In this document: piece after piece, positions 56,767 through 64,000 of the stretch | Layout of the letters: the number at the start of each line of letters is the position of its first letter | Position numbering within the stretch: position 1 is the stretch's first letter | Source: Glaciimonas sp. | GTDB taxonomy: Bacteria > Pseudomonadota > Gammaproteobacteria > Burkholderiales > Burkholderiaceae_D | DNA: 64,000 nucleotides | Direction: 5' to 3' | Assembly: GCA_012927625.1 (NCBI GenBank) | Contig: JABBOV010000012.1 | Span: forward strand, 186,001 to 250,000 | Notes under the pieces: model-generated | What the model was told of the DNA's origin: nothing | Database searches by the model: none | Seen by the model: the letters and a program-made list of their open reading frames with translations, nothing else | Translations under genes and position numbers: made by a program

Positions 56767-57567
56767 ATGATAACGAGTATTGGGTTAGGACTTTTGATTG
56801 GCATAGTCATGGCTTTAACTGGTGCCGGCGGTGGCATACTCGCCGTCCCATTGCTGGTGTTCTTCGCTCATCTGGATGTTGCGCAGGCAGGGCCAATCGG
56901 CTTGCTAGCCGTAGGGTTGGCAGCTGCTTTGGGTGCTAGCTTCGGCTTGAAAACAAGGACGCTACGCTACCGCGCTGCACTCCTGATTGCAGGCGCAGGC
57001 ATGTTGTTGTCGCCAGTGGGCTTCTGGTTGGCCCAGCGGCTGGATAACCGTTCGTTGGGTATTCTGTTTGGTTTCATCCTGCTGTTCGTCGCATTCAGGA
57101 CCTATCGCCGGGCGCAAAAAAGAATGCGGGGACAAGACCCTGCCCCAAGACTGGACTTGCCCTGCGTCCGAGACGCTGCCAGCGGCCGATTCATCTGGAC
57201 TACAAAATGCGCGCGCGCTTTGGCGCTGTCCGGCACTATTGCCGGACTGTTGTCAGGTCTACTGGGCGTCGGAGGTGGATTTGTCATGGTGCCGGCATTG
57301 CAACGCTATACAGACTTGACGATGCAATCTATCGTAGAAACTTCGTTGGCGGTCATCGCCTTGATATCTCTTACGGGCGTGGCAACCAGTGCTTCGGCGG
57401 GTCATCTGAACTTCGCTATTGCCATCCCTTTTTCCGGCGGCGCGCTTGCTGGTGTGATTGCCGGGCGCAACATTGCGTCGCGTCTGGCCGGCCCGCAGCT
57501 TCAAAAAGGATTCGCCCTGGTATGCGTGGTAGTTGCTGCCGGGATGTTGGCAAAGGCGCTGGCCTAA
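56767..57567 (+). CDS. TauE/SafE-family sulfite (anion) exporter
   Basis: A 266-residue membrane protein of about eight helices, made of two repeats: LGLLIGIVMALTGAGGGILAVPLLV and GTIAGLLSGLLGVGGGFVMVPAL, each with the GxGGG motif of TauE/SafE. These proteins export sulfite, sulfoacetate or similar anions. I start at ATG 56767; the TTG at 56749 lacks an upstream site. Divergent from the persulfide dioxygenase, whose product is sulfite, so sulfite export is the natural reading. Confidence 0.85.
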   Translation: MITSIGLGLLIGIVMALTGAGGGILAVPLLVFFAHLDVAQAGPIGLLAVGLAAALGASFGLKTRTLRYRAALLIAGAGMLLSPVGFWLAQRLDNRSLGILFGFILLFVAFRTYRRAQKRMRGQDPAPRLDLPCVRDAASGRFIWTTKCARALALSGTIAGLLSGLLGVGGGFVMVPALQRYTDLTMQSIVETSLAVIALISLTGVATSASAGHLNFAIAIPFSGGALAGVIAGRNIASRLAGPQLQKGFALVCVVVAAGMLAKALA

Positions 57568-57725
57568 CAATATCGAAGCTAGAGTTCGATTTTTTTAATA
57601 TCCGATTGCTTGCAAAAGGATAAACCAGATTGCCTGGCGGCGGCCTTACTGCAGGAAGTGATACGGTTCACACGGAACGGCAAGTGAAAACGTCAGGCTG
57701 AAATACCTGTTGCCTGCATGCAATT

Positions 57726-57878
57726 TTAGAAATTCGCCTTAACTGCCCAGACAATCAAGCTAATGCTGACAAATGCGGATGCCGCCATGCAAACAACTGC
57801 ATAAAATTTATTAAAATTGAATTTGCGTTTTTTTTGTTCCGCAGCAATTTCAACGGCTTTCTGCAAAATATTTTCCAT
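57726..57878 (-). CDS. Small membrane protein, 50 residues, unknown
   Basis: A short minus-strand gene: ATG at 57878 preceded by GAGGA 6 bases away, TAA at 57726. The product begins with a helical charged part (MENILQKAVEIAAEQKKRKF) and ends in one membrane helix (AVVCMAASAFVSISLIVWAV). Codon use and the ribosome site support it. I do not recognise a family. Confidence 0.55.
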   Translation of the reverse strand: MENILQKAVEIAAEQKKRKFNFNKFYAVVCMAASAFVSISLIVWAVKANF

Positions 57879-58049
57879 GGCATCCTCATTAAAATACGGC
57901 AACTAATTGCTAGAGGTCATTATATGAAAATATTTTTTATATTCAATAGTTAAATAAATAAATAGATAAATAAATGATGTTACGCATCGCGCATGCAAAA
58001 CATGAAAATCTTTATCCACGAAAGGCGCGAAAACAGCAAACAATGTCTA

Positions 58050-58105
58050 AGTAGTGCAGGCCTCCGCGCCTGCAATCCGATGCATGCACGGAGGCCTGCA
58101 CTACT
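58050..58105. repeat. Long inverted repeat, AGTAGTGCAGGC family, copy 1
   Basis: AGTAGTGCAGGCCTCCG at 58050-58066 pairs perfectly with CGGAGGCCTGCACTACT ending at 58105; 17-bp arms around a 22-base loop. A second, shorter member is at 59345-59374, marking a dispersed palindrome family. Confidence 0.8.
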
Positions 58106-58248
58106 GACAAACAACTACAAAAAAATGGTGTCGTGCAGTTTTTTCGTGTCTTTCGCGCTTTTCCCGGACTGTATTTTTGTGCGACACATCAGTTATTCAG
58201 GAAGCCGCCTTACCCAAAGCTGAAACTGCGAAATCCAGTCCGCAACGC

Positions 58249-58878
58249 CTACGCCTGCAGTGCGATGCGGCGTTTTTTGAGGAAGTCCGGTACCTTGGCC
58301 GCGACCAGCCGGTTGACCGATTCCAGCCACAGCGGATCAATCTTGCGCAATCCGTAGTGGTTGCCCAGATGGTTGCCAATATGCAGCAGCAACTGGGCCG
58401 ACACTTCGGCATCCGCTTCGGCTCTGTGCGCTGCACTGTTGAAGCGGATGCGCAACGCCGACGCCAGCGCCGCCAGCTTGTAACTGGCCATGCCGGGAAA
58501 AACCCGCCGCGACAACTTGAGCGAGCAAATCAAGCCTTGATGCGCTGGACTCAAACCTTGCATCCGGCTTTCCGCTAATAGAAACCGCAGATCGAAGCTG
58601 GCGTTATGCGCCGACAACGCATCACTGCCGATAAAATCCAGCAACTCCGGCACCACCACTGAAACACGCGGCGCGGCATTCACCATCGCTTGCGAGATGC
58701 CAGTCAGGCCGGTAATAAAAGAGGGAATCCGCACGCCGCAATTGACCAGCGACACATAGCGTTCAACAATTTTGCCATCAACGATACGCAATGCCGCAAC
58801 CTCGGTAATACGATCGCCCATATCCGGCGACAAGCCTGTTGTCTCAAAATCCAGCATCACAATCGGTTTGTCGAACAC
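58249..58878 (-). CDS. DnaQ-like 3'-5' exonuclease (DEDDh)
   Basis: A 209-residue single-domain exonuclease. Motif I is MLDFETTGLSP (Asp10, Glu12), motif II SAHNASFDLRFL (Asp near 98) and motif III AHRAEADAEVSAQLL (His and Asp near 152-157), the DEDDh set of DnaQ/ExoX-type enzymes. It is not fused to a polymerase or UvrC-like domain and is too short for PolC; ExoX-like repair or RNA processing is possible. The gene is alone between palindromic repeats. The start has AGAAAGAATG context behind the ATG. Confidence 0.83.
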   Translation of the reverse strand: MFDKPIVMLDFETTGLSPDMGDRITEVAALRIVDGKIVERYVSLVNCGVRIPSFITGLTGISQAMVNAAPRVSVVVPELLDFIGSDALSAHNASFDLRFLLAESRMQGLSPAHQGLICSLKLSRRVFPGMASYKLAALASALRIRFNSAAHRAEADAEVSAQLLLHIGNHLGNHYGLRKIDPLWLESVNRLVAAKVPDFLKKRRIALQA

Positions 58879-58949
58879 GGCGCATTCTTTCTGACTAATA
58901 TTTAGAGGTGCATTATCTCAGGCACACAAAGCGGCCTGCGTAGAGTCCA

Positions 58950-59327
58950 TTAAGGTTGTTTCTTAATCAGTGAAGACAAGGCTGCAAAAGGATTATGGGT
59001 TGCCGCTTGCACCCCGCCGCTGCCCTGCGCCGACGTGCCCTGCTGATCGGCTTCCAGATAACGCGAATGTTCGTTGTCGTGGCAATACAGACAGAGCAAT
59101 TCCCAGTTGCTGCCATCCGGCGGATTGTCGCTGTGATTATGGTTGCGATGGTGCACAGTCAATTGCGACAAATTAGTCAAGGTGAATTCCCGCATGCAAC
59201 GGCCGCAAATCCACGGATAGATTTTCAGCGCCCGCTCGCGGTAGCCCAGCTCACGCTGATCGGCGTTACGGCGCGCATCGGCGACGATCTTGTCCAGCTT
59301 GGCGCTGTCCGGTTTTTTTGGCAACAT
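58950..59327 (-). CDS. yajD: HNH nuclease, YajD-like
   Basis: A 125-residue protein. The ICGRCMREF zinc pair, LTVHHRNHNHSDNP (HH catalytic with following His/Asn) and LLCLYCHDNEH (second zinc pair and His) make a complete HNH finger. N-terminal ADARRNADQRELGYRERAL is the usual YajD lead. The length fits E. coli YajD (115 residues). Function unknown in E. coli. Sits 71 bases from the DnaQ-like gene on the same strand. Confidence 0.82.
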   Translation of the reverse strand: MLPKKPDSAKLDKIVADARRNADQRELGYRERALKIYPWICGRCMREFTLTNLSQLTVHHRNHNHSDNPPDGSNWELLCLYCHDNEHSRYLEADQQGTSAQGSGGVQAATHNPFAALSSLIKKQP

Positions 59328-59344
59328 GGTTATTCCTTTGCTTT

Positions 59345-59374
59345 AGTAGTGCAGGCCTGCGTGCCTGCACTACT
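59345..59374. repeat. Inverted repeat, AGTAGTGCAGGC family, copy 2
   Basis: AGTAGTGCAGGC and GCCTGCACTACT flank a 6-base loop, a perfect 12-bp stem. It lies between yajD and sbcD, 1.2 kb from copy 1. Confidence 0.8.
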
Positions 59375-59447
59375 TGTTCATCAGTTATATTAACGGCCAA
59401 TATATCATTACCTCCCGTCATTCAAACGCGGATTAAAGGACATCATC

Positions 59448-60716
59448 GTGCGCTTCATCCATACCTCGGACTGGCATCTGGGCCAGACCTTGCACACTTT
59501 CGAACGCAGCTTCGAACATCAACACTTTCTGGACTGGCTGCTCGATACGCTCGTCGCCGAACAGGCGGAAGGCTTGCTAATCTGCGGCGACATCTTCGAC
59601 AACGCAAATCCGTCCGCCGCTTCGCAAAAGCAGTTGTACCGCTTTTTGCAGCAAGCCAAAACGCGGGTGCCGCATCTGAACATTGTCATCATCGCCGGCA
59701 ATCATGATTCGCCGGGGCGACTGGAAGCGCCAGTGCCGCTGCTGGAAACATTGGGCGCGACCGTGATCGGCTTTGTTCCGCGCTTGCCGGACGGCACAAT
59801 CGACCTTGCGCGGCTGGTGGTGGCGCTCAAAAATCGATTGGGCGAAATCGCGGCCTGGTGTCTGGCCATCCCTTTCCTGCGCCCCGGCGACGTCCCGCGT
59901 ATTGAAAAAGGGCTGGAAACAAACACAGAAACCGCGAACGATCCCTACATGGAAGGCATTGCGTTGCTATACCGTCAGGCGCTGCAACATACGCTGACAT
60001 TGCGCCAGCCCGGCCAGGCGATTATCGCGCTGGGCCACTGCCATATGGTGGGCGGCGAAATCTCGCAAGACTCCGAGCGCCGCATCGTCATCGGCGGCAC
60101 CGAAGCGCTGCCGGCCGGCATCTTCGACCCGGCCATCGCGTATGCTGCGCTAGGCCATTTGCACCTGGCCCAAAGCGTCGGCAAGCAAGCGCACCTGCGC
60201 TATTGCGGCAGCCCGCTGCCGATGTCGTTTGCCGAAGTCAACTACCCGCATCAAGTGTTGCGCGTCGATCTGAATGGCGAAACAGTAGCCGATATCACCG
60301 CCCTGCCGGTACCGCGTGCAGTCGAATTGTTGCGGGTGCCGAAACAACCGGCACCGCTGCAAGAAGTACTCACTGCGCTGGCCGCGCTGGCGTTACCTGA
60401 CAATCCAGATTTGCAACGACAGCCGTATCTGGAAGTGCGCATCCGTCTCGACGCGCCCGAACCCGGCCTGCGCGCCCGCATCGAAACCGCGCTGGAAGGC
60501 AAACCAGTGCGCCTGGCCAAGATCGAAACCAGCTTCGCGCCCAAAATCGCACCCGGCGTCGATGCTGTCCCCGCATCGCTGGATCAACTGGAACGGCTGC
60601 AGCCGGACGACATTTTCAACCGGCTCTACAGCACCAAATATAAAACCGACGCGCCGCTCGATCTGCGCGCTGCCTTTGCCGAATTGATGCTGACGCCAAC
60701 CGAAGATATCCATTGA
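59448..60716 (+). CDS. sbcD: Exonuclease SbcCD subunit D
   Basis: A 422-residue Mre11-like nuclease. Manganese ligands fall in DWHLG (Asp8, His10), GDIFDNANPS, GNHDSPGRLE, ALGHCHMVGGE and LGHLHLAQ. The C-terminal half carries the SbcD capping and SbcC-binding domains. GTG start at 59448, with MRFIHTSDWHLGQ at once in the motif; AAAGGAC lies upstream. With SbcC it cleaves hairpins and palindromes, notable in this palindrome-rich window. It is separated from sbcC by an inserted DUF559 gene and repeats. Confidence 0.92.
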   Translation: MRFIHTSDWHLGQTLHTFERSFEHQHFLDWLLDTLVAEQAEGLLICGDIFDNANPSAASQKQLYRFLQQAKTRVPHLNIVIIAGNHDSPGRLEAPVPLLETLGATVIGFVPRLPDGTIDLARLVVALKNRLGEIAAWCLAIPFLRPGDVPRIEKGLETNTETANDPYMEGIALLYRQALQHTLTLRQPGQAIIALGHCHMVGGEISQDSERRIVIGGTEALPAGIFDPAIAYAALGHLHLAQSVGKQAHLRYCGSPLPMSFAEVNYPHQVLRVDLNGETVADITALPVPRAVELLRVPKQPAPLQEVLTALAALALPDNPDLQRQPYLEVRIRLDAPEPGLRARIETALEGKPVRLAKIETSFAPKIAPGVDAVPASLDQLERLQPDDIFNRLYSTKYKTDAPLDLRAAFAELMLTPTEDIH

Positions 60717-60729
60717 AATCCTGCATTTA

Positions 60730-60770
60730 CTCCCTTCTCCCGCTTGCGGGAGAAGGGCTGGGGATGAGGG
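60730..60770 (+). repeat. 41-bp palindromic repeat, direct copy 1
   Basis: Core CCCTTCTCCCGCTTGCGGGA with AGAAGGG completes a perfect stem; the tail GGGATGAGGG is conserved. Same orientation as the copy at 60940. Preceded by the same CTGCATT as that copy. Confidence 0.85.
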
Positions 60771-60865
60771 AGGTCGCAATATGCCCGGTGTCAAAACAAG
60801 GCGCAACTTGGATTGCATTGCCATATTGATGCGGCCGGAATGTTTGCGGGCCCCCTCTCTCCCGG

Positions 60866-60891
60866 CCTCTCTCCCGTAAACGGGAGAGAGG
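60866..60891. repeat. Diverged palindrome between the two direct copies
   Basis: CCTCTCTCCCG pairs with CGGGAGAGAGG around TAAA, an 11-bp stem, resembling the neighbouring repeats but with a different centre. Followed by AGC and A-rich sequence. Confidence 0.7.
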
Positions 60892-60939
60892 AGCAAAACA
60901 GTGGATTACTAGATGTGTAGATACCTATGCCCTGCATTG

Positions 60940-60980
60940 CTCCCTTCTCCCGCTTGCGGGAGAAGGGCCGGGGATGAGGG
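60940..60980 (+). repeat. 41-bp palindromic repeat, direct copy 2 (left flank of the DUF559 gene)
   Basis: Same as the copy at 60730 with one mismatch (CC in place of CT before GGGGATGAGGG). It is the left border of the inserted segment between sbcD and sbcC. Confidence 0.85.
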
Positions 60981-61026
60981 ACTCCGCACAATCACTACCC
61001 TGAAAACAACCCAATAAACCTGCTCA

Positions 61027-61497
61027 ATGGAAATCCATTCACCCCACCACCCTGCCAGACTCCCCGACGATATCCGCACTTGGGCCAGAGAAATGCGCAG
61101 CGGCATGACCGACGCCGAAGCATTGCTGTGGAAGCTATTGCGCAATCGCCGCCTTGCTGGTGCAAAATTCAGACGACAGCATCCGGTCGGACGCTACATT
61201 CTGGATTTTTACTGCGATGAACGTAAGCTCGGCATTGAGCTTGATGGCGGGCAGCATGGCGAGGCGGTGGCGTACGATCAAGTACGGGATCAATGGTTGC
61301 GCGGGCAAGGCATCCAAATAATGCGCTTCTGGAATAACCAGATGCTGACGGAAACGGAAGCTGTCTTGGAGTCGATTTATCAGGTGTTGCAAGCTGTTGC
61401 TCCGGCAAGTACCCTCGCTACGCGGCTCCGACGACCGCCCTCATCCCCGGCCCTTCTCCCGCAAGCGGGAGAAGGGAGAGAAATGAAAAATAAATAA
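61027..61497 (+). CDS. DUF559 endonuclease-domain protein (Vsr-like)
   Basis: A 156-residue protein. The domain runs LPDDIRTWAREMRSGMTDAE, ALLWKLLRNRRLAGAKFRRQ, VGRYILDFYCDERKLGIELD, GGQH and IMRFWNNQ. The DFYC and ELDGGQH segments carry the acidic and Gln residues of the PD-(D/E)XK/Vsr fold. The last ~15 codons (PSSPALLPQAGEG) are simply the reading of the inverted palindromic repeat at 61438-61478, so the gene's end has been shaped by the repeat. It lies between sbcD and sbcC, which are normally adjacent, so it is an intruder. DUF559 functions are unproven; nuclease activity is inferred. Confidence 0.83.
   Translation: MEIHSPHHPARLPDDIRTWAREMRSGMTDAEALLWKLLRNRRLAGAKFRRQHPVGRYILDFYCDERKLGIELDGGQHGEAVAYDQVRDQWLRGQGIQIMRFWNNQMLTETEAVLESIYQVLQAVAPASTLATRLRRPPSSPALLPQAGEGREMKNK
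61438..61478 (-). repeat. 41-bp palindromic repeat, inverted copy (right flank of the DUF559 gene)
   Basis: Reverse complement of the copies at 60730 and 60940, beginning CCCTCATCCCCGG and ending in CGGGAGAAGGGAG. It overlaps the 3' end of the DUF559 gene and ends 26 bases before the sbcC start. Confidence 0.85.
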
Positions 61498-61504
61498 ATA
61501 AGAT

Positions 61505-64000
61505 ATGAAAATCCTCGCAATCCGTGGCAAAAACCTGGCTTCGCTGGCCGGTGAATTTGAAGTCGATTTCGAACAGGAACCGCTGAAATCAGCCGGCCTG
61601 TTCGCCATTTCCGGCCCGACCGGCGCCGGCAAAAGTACCTTGCTGGATGCACTGTGCATGGCGTTGTATGAAAAAACGCCGCGCTTGTTGAAAGCCGGCG
61701 GCATCGGCTTGCCCGACGTTGGCGACAACACCATCAGCCAGCAAGACGCCCGCAACCTGTTGCGGCGCGGCACCGCAGAAGGGTATGCCGAAGTCGATTT
61801 CGTCGGCAACGATGGCATTGCCTACCGCGCCTGCTGGAGCGTGCGACGTGCGCGTGGCAAGGCGGGCGGCAGCTTGCAAAAAACCGACATGAGTCTGAAA
61901 CAATTGCCCGACCTGCATCCGATCGGCGGCACCAACAAGGAAGTCCTGAATGAAATAGTGCAACGCATCGGCCTCTCCTTCGACCAATTCACCCGCGCTG
62001 TGCTGCTGGCGCAAAACGAGTTTTCTGCCTTCCTGAAAGCTGACGACAACGAGCGCGGCGAATTGCTGGAAACCCTGACCGGCAGCGCCATCTATAGCGC
62101 CCTGTCGCAGCGCGCCTTTGCCCGCGCCAAGGAAGAACAGTTCAAATTGCAGCGCATCAATGACCAACTGGCCGATCAGCGACCGCTCCCCGACAATATC
62201 CGCAGCCAACTGGAACAAGACAGCAGCGCCGCCAACGTCGCCGTCAGCACGCTTGATTTGCGCAAAACTGAACTCGACATCCAACTGCGCTGGCATCAGG
62301 ACGACGACAAATTCCACCAGAACGAACAACTGGCGCAAACCCAATTGCAGCAAAGGCAAGCGCAACAAGAAGCCGCAGCCGAACGCCGCACCGATCTGCA
62401 ACGGGTTGAATCGGTTCAAACCGCCCGCCCGTTGGTGGCCGAAGTCGACCGACTGGCGCGCACCATCGCCCAGGATCACAGCGCGATTACCGATTGCCAG
62501 GCCAAGCTGACCAACACCGGGCAAACCCGCCAGCAAGCCGACGCCGCGCTGGAAATCGCGCAACGCACGCTGGCGGACGCCGAGCAAGCGCAAAGCAACG
62601 CCGCCCCCACGCTGGATCAAGCCAAGGCGCTCGACGCCCGCATCGACACATCGCTGCCCGCGCATCGCCAAGCGCAGCAAGCGCAAATCGATGCCGACCA
62701 AACCGCTGCGCTGGCCCACAACAACCTGCACAGCAAGCAAACCGAAATCAACGACGCGCAACAAAAGCAGCAAGCCACCGAACATTGGCTGGCACAACAC
62801 GCAGCGCTACAAACGCTCGCGGAAAGTTGGCCGCGCTGGGATATACTCCTAAAGCAAGCATGCACTTTCCGCATTGAAACAGTTCATGTTAAAGGCATAC
62901 TGGCAACATTTTTACAAACTGAAGCCAAGCAGAGCGCACAGTTCAACGCGACGACCCAGGCGCTTGCCGCAGCCGGCATCACACTGAATGAGGCCGACCA
63001 GCAGCGCCGGCACGCCGCGCAGCAACACGCCAGCATCGACATCGCCGCGCTGCAAGCGCGCAAGCACAACGCAGAAATCCGCCGCGACCAACTCGGCAGC
63101 GCCGAGCAAATCTGGCGCGCACTGGCCGAGCACCAAACCCGCCAACAAGCGCTGCGCACGCAAAGCCAAAACAGCCGGCACGCCGCAACCCAAGCCGATA
63201 CTGCATTGGCCCAAGTCAGCGCACAGATCCCGGCGCACATCGCTGCATTGGCGCAAGCCGAGCGCTCGCTAAAAAGCGCCGAAGCCGCCTGCGGTGAAAA
63301 CGTAGAAACCTTGCGCGCCGCGCTGGAACCGGACGCGCCCTGCCCGGTCTGCGGCGCTACCGCGCATCCGTATTCTGTAGACAATCCGCAACTGCACGCG
63401 ATGCTGGCCAGCCTGCAAACCGAAGTGGCCCGGTGCCGCCAGCAATCTCAACACGCGCACCAACAGCACGCCACCCACAGCGCTGACGCCGCCAGCCACC
63501 GCCGCCAATTGGCTGCCACCGGGCAAGAACAACAACAATTGCAGGCCGCGCTAGAAAGCCACCGCCAAGACTGGCAAGCGCACCCGATTGCCAGTGAATT
63601 AACAGAGATTGATGCCGCACAACAAGCCGACTGGTTTGCCAGCCAGCGCAACACCGTCCAAACCCAACTACACAGCATCAACCAGATCGAGGCCGATTGG
63701 CGTAACGCCGCTCAAGCCAAAGACCAAGCCCAGGCAGCATTCGAGCGCGCCGCGACAGAACACAACGCAAAGAAAGAAGCCGCCGGCGCGATGCAAACCG
63801 CACTGTTTGAGACCCAATCCAGACAACGCGCCAGCGCCGAACAAAAGCACCAAAGCCAGCAACGCTTAACCCAGTGCCTGAACCAACTCGATGCCGCCTT
63901 CAGCGACCCACTTGACGCGAAAAATGGAAAAATCGGTTGGAGAATCGACTGGCAGCAAGAGCCGGACGCCTTCTACAGTCAATGCGAGCAAAACGTAGAG
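61505..64000 (+). CDS. sbcC: Exonuclease SbcCD subunit C, truncated by the window end
   Basis: A Rad50-like SMC ATPase; 832 codons visible, open to the last base, so the C-terminal ATPase half is outside the window. N-terminal Walker A GPTGAGKSTLLDAL (about residue 38) and Q-loop LAQNEFSAFL are present. The middle is long coiled coil rich in Gln, Ala and Arg, with the zinc hook CPVCGATAHPY near residue 613. About codons 447-475 (62843-62930) use rarer, AT-rich codons (QACTFRIETVHVKGILATFL) than the rest, an island that may be a small in-frame insertion. The start at 61505 lies 26 bases after the flanking palindrome. Confidence 0.92.
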   Translation, partial: MKILAIRGKNLASLAGEFEVDFEQEPLKSAGLFAISGPTGAGKSTLLDALCMALYEKTPRLLKAGGIGLPDVGDNTISQQDARNLLRRGTAEGYAEVDFVGNDGIAYRACWSVRRARGKAGGSLQKTDMSLKQLPDLHPIGGTNKEVLNEIVQRIGLSFDQFTRAVLLAQNEFSAFLKADDNERGELLETLTGSAIYSALSQRAFARAKEEQFKLQRINDQLADQRPLPDNIRSQLEQDSSAANVAVSTLDLRKTELDIQLRWHQDDDKFHQNEQLAQTQLQQRQAQQEAAAERRTDLQRVESVQTARPLVAEVDRLARTIAQDHSAITDCQAKLTNTGQTRQQADAALEIAQRTLADAEQAQSNAAPTLDQAKALDARIDTSLPAHRQAQQAQIDADQTAALAHNNLHSKQTEINDAQQKQQATEHWLAQHAALQTLAESWPRWDILLKQACTFRIETVHVKGILATFLQTEAKQSAQFNATTQALAAAGITLNEADQQRRHAAQQHASIDIAALQARKHNAEIRRDQLGSAEQIWRALAEHQTRQQALRTQSQNSRHAATQADTALAQVSAQIPAHIAALAQAERSLKSAEAACGENVETLRAALEPDAPCPVCGATAHPYSVDNPQLHAMLASLQTEVARCRQQSQHAHQQHATHSADAASHRRQLAATGQEQQQLQAALESHRQDWQAHPIASELTEIDAAQQADWFASQRNTVQTQLHSINQIEADWRNAAQAKDQAQAAFERAATEHNAKKEAAGAMQTALFETQSRQRASAEQKHQSQQRLTQCLNQLDAAFSDPLDAKNGKIGWRIDWQQEPDAFYSQCEQNVE

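Noticed and set aside
60730-61478. CRISPR array
   Set aside because: The 41-bp repeats are palindromic, irregularly spaced and in mixed orientation, without uniform spacers or cas genes.
61589-62800. Minus-strand frame of 403 codons
   Set aside because: Antisense to sbcC, hydrophobic only because of the Gln/Ala-rich coding of the sense strand; no start signal.
1-64000. tRNA, rRNA or intact insertion sequence
   Set aside because: No clover-leaf with a TTCRA arm, no rRNA segments, and no transposase frame seen on either strand.

Overview
This window is from a Gram-negative betaproteobacterium, most likely order Burkholderiales and probably close to Oxalobacteraceae. The evidence is the ptsN-hprK-rapZ cluster, the large DUF3683 FAD/Fe-S oxidoreductase beside a HIT protein and a DUF971 protein, long-type queF, lipid A palmitoyltransferase, TonB-dependent transport and many small envelope-stress proteins. 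Placement rests on recognised protein families and gene order; no database search was run. No rRNA, tRNA, CRISPR array, prophage or intact insertion sequence was seen.

Layout. 1-3.6 kb: the end of a conserved unknown gene, an amino-acid permease, and a decayed dadA-ridA operon behind it. 3.6-9 kb: a metal-uptake-like operon (DUF2946, TonB, TonB-dependent receptor, BNR-repeat protein, thioredoxin-fold protein). 9-13 kb: stress-type genes (DUF883 protein, ferritin-like protein, DUF3096 micro-protein, AsmA). 13.6-26 kb: a giant NdvB-type cyclic beta-glucan synthase followed by a convergent hybrid kinase / REC-PAS pair. 26-31.5 kb: a Crp/Fnr regulator, BON and glycine-zipper lipoproteins, an lmo0937-type micro-protein, OmpA and a DUF3494 ice-binding-like lipoprotein with three Ig-like repeats. 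32-43.6 kb: housekeeping genes (DUF971, HIT, FAD/Fe-S oxidoreductase, YqaA, ilvA, queF, pagP, ptsN, hprK, rapZ).

43.8-54 kb: a block entirely on the minus strand. In transcription order it holds a SapC-family gene, a Crp-family regulator, a GtrB-like glycosyltransferase, a GtrA flippase, a large membrane protein that could be the third Gtr component, two CRP-like operator palindromes, and a complete type I secretion system (ABC, adaptor, TolC). The order SapC plus ABC-adaptor-OMP recalls the sapCDEF S-layer export genes of Campylobacter, here with a lipid-linked glycosylation cassette inside. This is the best candidate for an undescribed surface-protein secretion and glycosylation system. No secreted substrate is encoded in the window.

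54.7-64 kb: CorA, a divergent persulfide dioxygenase / TauE sulfite exporter pair, a 50-residue membrane protein, a DnaQ-like exonuclease, a YajD-like HNH nuclease, then sbcD and sbcC (the latter cut by the window end). A DUF559 (Vsr-like) nuclease gene bracketed by inverted copies of a 41-bp palindromic repeat sits between sbcD and sbcC and looks like a passenger. Several dispersed palindromic and intergenic repeat families, including a perfect 56-bp palindrome, are spread over the window.
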